From positions 1 to 7,642 of the forward strand of contig CAJTNK010000094.1 in assembly GCA_910577885.1 (NCBI GenBank): a DNA stretch of 7,642 nucleotides. The letters run 5' to 3'. This document shows, one piece after another, positions 6,297-7,642 of the stretch. Position 1 is the first letter of the stretch. Every line of letters begins with the position of its first letter. Position numbers and translations under genes: made by a program. Below the pieces are notes generated by a model. That model did no database searches, was not told the DNA's origin, and saw only the letters and a program-made list of their open reading frames with translations. This DNA is from an uncultured Rikenella sp. (GTDB lineage Bacteria > Bacteroidota > Bacteroidia > Bacteroidales > Rikenellaceae).

Positions 6297-6420
6297 TCGG
6301 TGCCGCTGGGCACCCCAATCGGGGGTTTGCATAGCCTTAAGGGGTGGGCGCAAGGCCGAACTTTCTCTGCCGGTAGTTCATAGTAGGGGTGGCAAGTTGA
6401 ATAACTGCGATCTTTGGTCG
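6297..6420 (+). repeat. Dispersed repeat, copy B
   Basis: Second copy of the repeat at 10-136, with the same four perfect blocks in the same order. The left hairpin GGTGCC-GCTG-GGCACC (6299-6314) is unchanged. The right hairpin is reduced to GCGATC-TTT-GGTCGC (6405-6419), which still pairs with one G-U wobble. Survival of the pairing despite base changes argues for a structure that matters, at least weakly. Confidence 0.75.
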
Positions 6421-6480
6421 CCGTCCTCGGAGCGCAGCGAACACCGTAGGCGGGCGCCGAAGGCGAATCTTTTCGCCGAT

Positions 6481-6550
6481 GATTGCAGCGGGATGGCCTG
6501 CATAGAAGTCGTACTGCCGGTGGTTGACGCTATGCCTGCCGTGCAATCGC
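6481..6550. repeat. Imperfect inverted repeat
   Basis: GATTGCA...CCTGCATAG (6481-6505) faces CTATGCCTGCC...TGCAATCGC (6530-6550); the outer 7 and inner 6-9 bases pair, with an unequal middle. It lies 115 bp before the barrel gene and may be a repeat fragment or a hairpin upstream of its promoter. Confidence 0.4.
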
Positions 6551-6592
6551 TTGGGGGGTGGATAAGCAATTCGGCAGCAGATCGAGAAGCTG

Positions 6593-6605
6593 TAAATTTA
6601 GTTTG
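6593..6605 (+). promoter_or_regulatory. Candidate promoter of the beta-barrel gene
   Basis: Two overlapping near-matches to TAnnTTTG lie here: TAAATTTA (6593-6600) and TTAGTTTG (6598-6605). No clear -33 TTG is present at 19-23 bases upstream. Transcription would start about 50-60 nt before the start codon, and the leader is AT-rich. Confidence 0.4.
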
Positions 6606-6664
6606 GCACAGAAGTTGAAGAGATACCAAGCGTACAATTCTTAAACCTATAAAATTTTACAGCT

Positions 6665-7255
6665 ATGAAAAAGAAGATCGTATTGTCAGCCGTTGCCGCA
6701 GTGGCAGCTCTTACCGCCGGAACGACCGTCGCTTCGGCGCAGCAATTCACCTGGGGGCCGAAGGCCGGGATGAACGTTTCAACGATGAGCCATACGAAAC
6801 AGGATGCTAAGGTCAGCTTCACGGCCGGTTTGTTCGGCGAGTTGCGGACCAACGACTGGTTTGCCGTATCGGCCGAAGTGCTCTACTCTCGCCAGGGGGT
6901 GATGGACAAGTGGACTCAGAACGACATCACGACCAAGTATCGCCTGAAAACTCACTACGTGAACGTGCCGGTGTTGGCGAACTTCTATGTGACTGATCGT
7001 CTTGCCCTGAAGACCGGGGTACAAGCAGGATTCAACGTCGGTGCACGGGAGATCGAAAAGGTGGGCAACACCACTTACAAACGTGATGTCGGCGACCGTT
7101 TCCATACGGCAGAAGTGGCCATTCCGGTCGGTATCTCGTATGACTTCGGACCGGTTGTGCTCGATGCTCGTTACAACTTCGGGGTGAGCCATGCCATGAA
7201 AGAAGGTTCGTATCGCAACAACGTCTTCCAGTTGACGGCCGGTATCCGGTTCTAA
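6665..7255 (+). CDS. Outer-membrane beta-barrel protein (porin-like family)
   Basis: This is a 196-residue envelope protein. Residues 1-25 are a typical Sec signal peptide: KKK at the N terminus, a long Ala/Val/Leu core and a VASA cleavage site before Gln26. The mature 171 residues are a series of alternating amphipathic strands, such as VSFTAGLFGEL, FAVSAEVLYSRQG, LALKTGVQAGFNVGA, VVLDARYNFGVSHA and VFQLTAGIRF, ending in the terminal phenylalanine usual for proteins assembled by the BAM machinery. Size and strand pattern fit an eight-stranded barrel of the OMP_b-brl_2 type, which Bacteroidetes encode in many copies. The start follows an A/T-rich leader without a Shine-Dalgarno sequence. It is monocistronic, with its own terminator. 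The cargo or role is unknown; small barrels of this family often have structural or adhesion roles, not transport. Confidence 0.88.
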   Translation: MKKKIVLSAVAAVAALTAGTTVASAQQFTWGPKAGMNVSTMSHTKQDAKVSFTAGLFGELRTNDWFAVSAEVLYSRQGVMDKWTQNDITTKYRLKTHYVNVPVLANFYVTDRLALKTGVQAGFNVGAREIEKVGNTTYKRDVGDRFHTAEVAIPVGISYDFGPVVLDARYNFGVSHAMKEGSYRNNVFQLTAGIRF

Positions 7256-7282
7256 GCGCTCGGAATACGAAATAATTACAAG

Positions 7283-7329
7283 AAGAGTATCTCTGCCGAC
7301 CGATCGGTCGGCAGAGATACTCTTTTTTT
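7283..7329 (+). terminator. Rho-independent terminator of the beta-barrel gene
   Basis: 7283-7324 is a perfect 42-nt palindrome centred on CGATCG, beginning 28 nt after the stop codon, and runs into seven Ts (7323-7329). The stem is GC-rich at its top (CTGCCGACCG). As RNA the central bases would open as a loop. Confidence 0.93.
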
Positions 7330-7388
7330 GTAGTGCGGTTTTCTGTAGTGCGGCAGCTGGAAATTCCTGCAGGCGTCCGGTGCCGGTT

Positions 7389-7429
7389 TTTCTCGCCCGG
7401 ATGGCCAATCCCGGGTGCCGGAAGGCACC
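7389..7429 (+). repeat. TTTCTCGCCCGG module plus GGTGCC hairpin
   Basis: TTTCTCGCCCGGATGGCCA (7389-7407) matches 5941-5959 except at one base. Seven bases later a perfect 6-bp hairpin follows, GGTGCC-GGAA-GGCACC (7414-7429), whose loop is a GNRA-type tetraloop. The module and the hairpin are also neighbours at 5885-5914. Confidence 0.7.
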
Positions 7430-7493
7430 GCCCGCCCGGCGTAAGGGCCGCCGCCCGCGCAGGGCAGTCCCCTCAAACCTGCGCGATAGGTGA

Positions 7494-7567
7494 GGTCGCC
7501 CGCCCGCCTAAAGAGGGATTTCACCCGTTTTGCGTGAGCAAAACGATTGAAATCCCAGCGGGCGACC
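7494..7567 (+). repeat. Three-tier hairpin, unit 1
   Basis: Three nested perfect stems share one axis. The base is GGTCGCCCGC (7494-7503) with GCGGGCGACC (7558-7567). The middle is GGGATTTCA (7515-7523) with TGAAATCCC (7548-7556). The tip is CGTTTTGC (7526-7533) with GCAAAACG (7538-7545), around a GTGA loop. That is 27 pairs in 74 nt, with a 2x2 internal loop between middle and tip and an 11/1 asymmetric loop below. No T tract follows, so it is not an ordinary terminator. Confidence 0.75.
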
Positions 7568-7586
7568 GAAATAAGCCCCGCGCGCC
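7561..7586 (+). repeat. GCGACCGAAATAA module, copy 2
   Basis: 24 of 26 bases match 5988-6013. The first seven bases belong also to the base stem of the three-tier hairpin, so the module and the hairpin overlap. Confidence 0.7.
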
Positions 7587-7642
7587 CCGCCTTAAAAGGG
7601 AAATACCCCGTTTCAACGATGAGTTGAAACGGAAGTATTTCC
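7587..7642 (+). repeat. Multi-tier hairpin, unit 2 (truncated by window)
   Basis: It starts CCGCCTTAAAAGGG, nearly the same as CCGCCTAAAGAGGG at 7504-7517, 83 nt earlier. The outer stem is GGAAATAC (7599-7606) with GTATTTCC (7635-7642), and the inner stem is CGTTTCAAC (7609-7617) with GTTGAAACG (7623-7631), around a GATGA loop. The internal loop is CC against GAA. The layout copies unit 1 while the stems differ in sequence. A base stem, if present, would lie partly beyond the window. Confidence 0.7.

Larger units (their letters stand above)
5830..6590. other. Second repeat-rich gene desert
   Basis: No gene is supported. A long plus-strand frame (5770-6618) runs through but is a low-complexity translation of repeats. 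The region contains a candidate MITE-like unit (5900-6202), copy B of the dispersed repeat (6297-6420), a hairpin GGCGAA-TCTT-TTCGCC (6462-6477) and a large imperfect inverted repeat (6481-6550). The short motif GCGAATCGCAG appears at 6032-6042 and 6127-6137, and its first nine bases reappear inverted at 6272-6280. Confidence 0.65.
7330..7642. other. Third repeat block, runs off the window
   Basis: No gene is supported. GTAGTGCGG occurs twice (7330-7338 and 7345-7353). After that come a TTTCTCGCCCGG module (7389-7407), a GGTGCC hairpin (7414-7429), a three-tier hairpin (7494-7567), a GCGACCGAAATAA module (7561-7586) and a second large hairpin (7599-7642) cut by the window edge. Confidence 0.65.

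Noticed and set aside
5770..6618. A 282-codon open frame on the plus strand in the second gene desert
   Set aside because: It reads through the repeat modules and hairpins, has no recognisable domain, and similar peptides come from other repeat copies on either strand.
7494..7567. Intrinsic terminator
   Set aside because: No run of Ts follows the stem on either strand, and the barrel gene already has a textbook terminator 170 bases earlier.
7494..7642. CRISPR array or integron attC sites
   Set aside because: The units are hairpins with different stem sequences and not identical direct repeats with spacers. The arms do not fit the GTTRRRY/RYYYAAC core sites of attC, and no integrase or cas gene is present.
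1..7642. tRNA or rRNA genes
   Set aside because: I looked in the gene-free stretches and saw no cloverleaf with TTC-type T arm and CCA-side stem, and no ribosomal RNA sequence.

Overview
The window looks like chromosomal DNA from a GC-rich member of the Bacteroidales, most likely Alistipes or a close Rikenellaceae relative. This is an inference from three things: the ppdK promoter carries an exact match to the Bacteroidetes -7 element TAnnTTTG; starts are preceded by A/T-rich leaders and not by Shine-Dalgarno sequences; and the protein types (long PPDK, WG-repeat protein, OmpW/OMP_b-brl-like barrel) are usual in that group. No ribosomal or tRNA gene is present to confirm it.

Layout: 1-569 is a gene-free, GC-rich stretch built of dispersed repeats. 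570-3397 (+) is ppdK, pyruvate phosphate dikinase, with its own promoter and a palindrome in its leader. 3398-3758 is a convergent intergenic region with strong hairpins. 3759-5542 (-) is a two-gene, translationally coupled operon: a VWA-domain protein with an intact MIDAS (first), then a cytoplasmic WG-repeat protein that overlaps it by the 4-nt ATGA. 5543-5830 is a comparatively AT-rich leader region for that operon. 5830-6590 is a second repeat-rich gene desert. 6665-7255 (+) is a small secreted outer-membrane beta-barrel protein closed by a 42-nt perfect palindrome terminator. 7330-7642 is a third repeat block that runs off the window edge.

The genes do not form one pathway. ppdK is central carbon metabolism, the VWA/WG pair is a small module of unknown function, and the barrel is a stand-alone envelope gene. 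What is most unusual is the intergenic DNA. All three gene deserts are mosaics of the same short modules: a GTGCC-N4-GGCAC hairpin found seven times, a TTTCTCGCCCGG module found five times, a repeat of about 125 bp found twice, and a GCGACCGAAATAA module found twice. Two pairs sit as inverted repeats that could bound MITE-like units (5900-6202 and 212-325). At the right edge are two multi-tier hairpins, 83 nt apart, that share a layout while their stem sequences differ in a compensated way. These are candidates for a structured, mobile repeat family, but nothing in the window encodes a mobilising enzyme.
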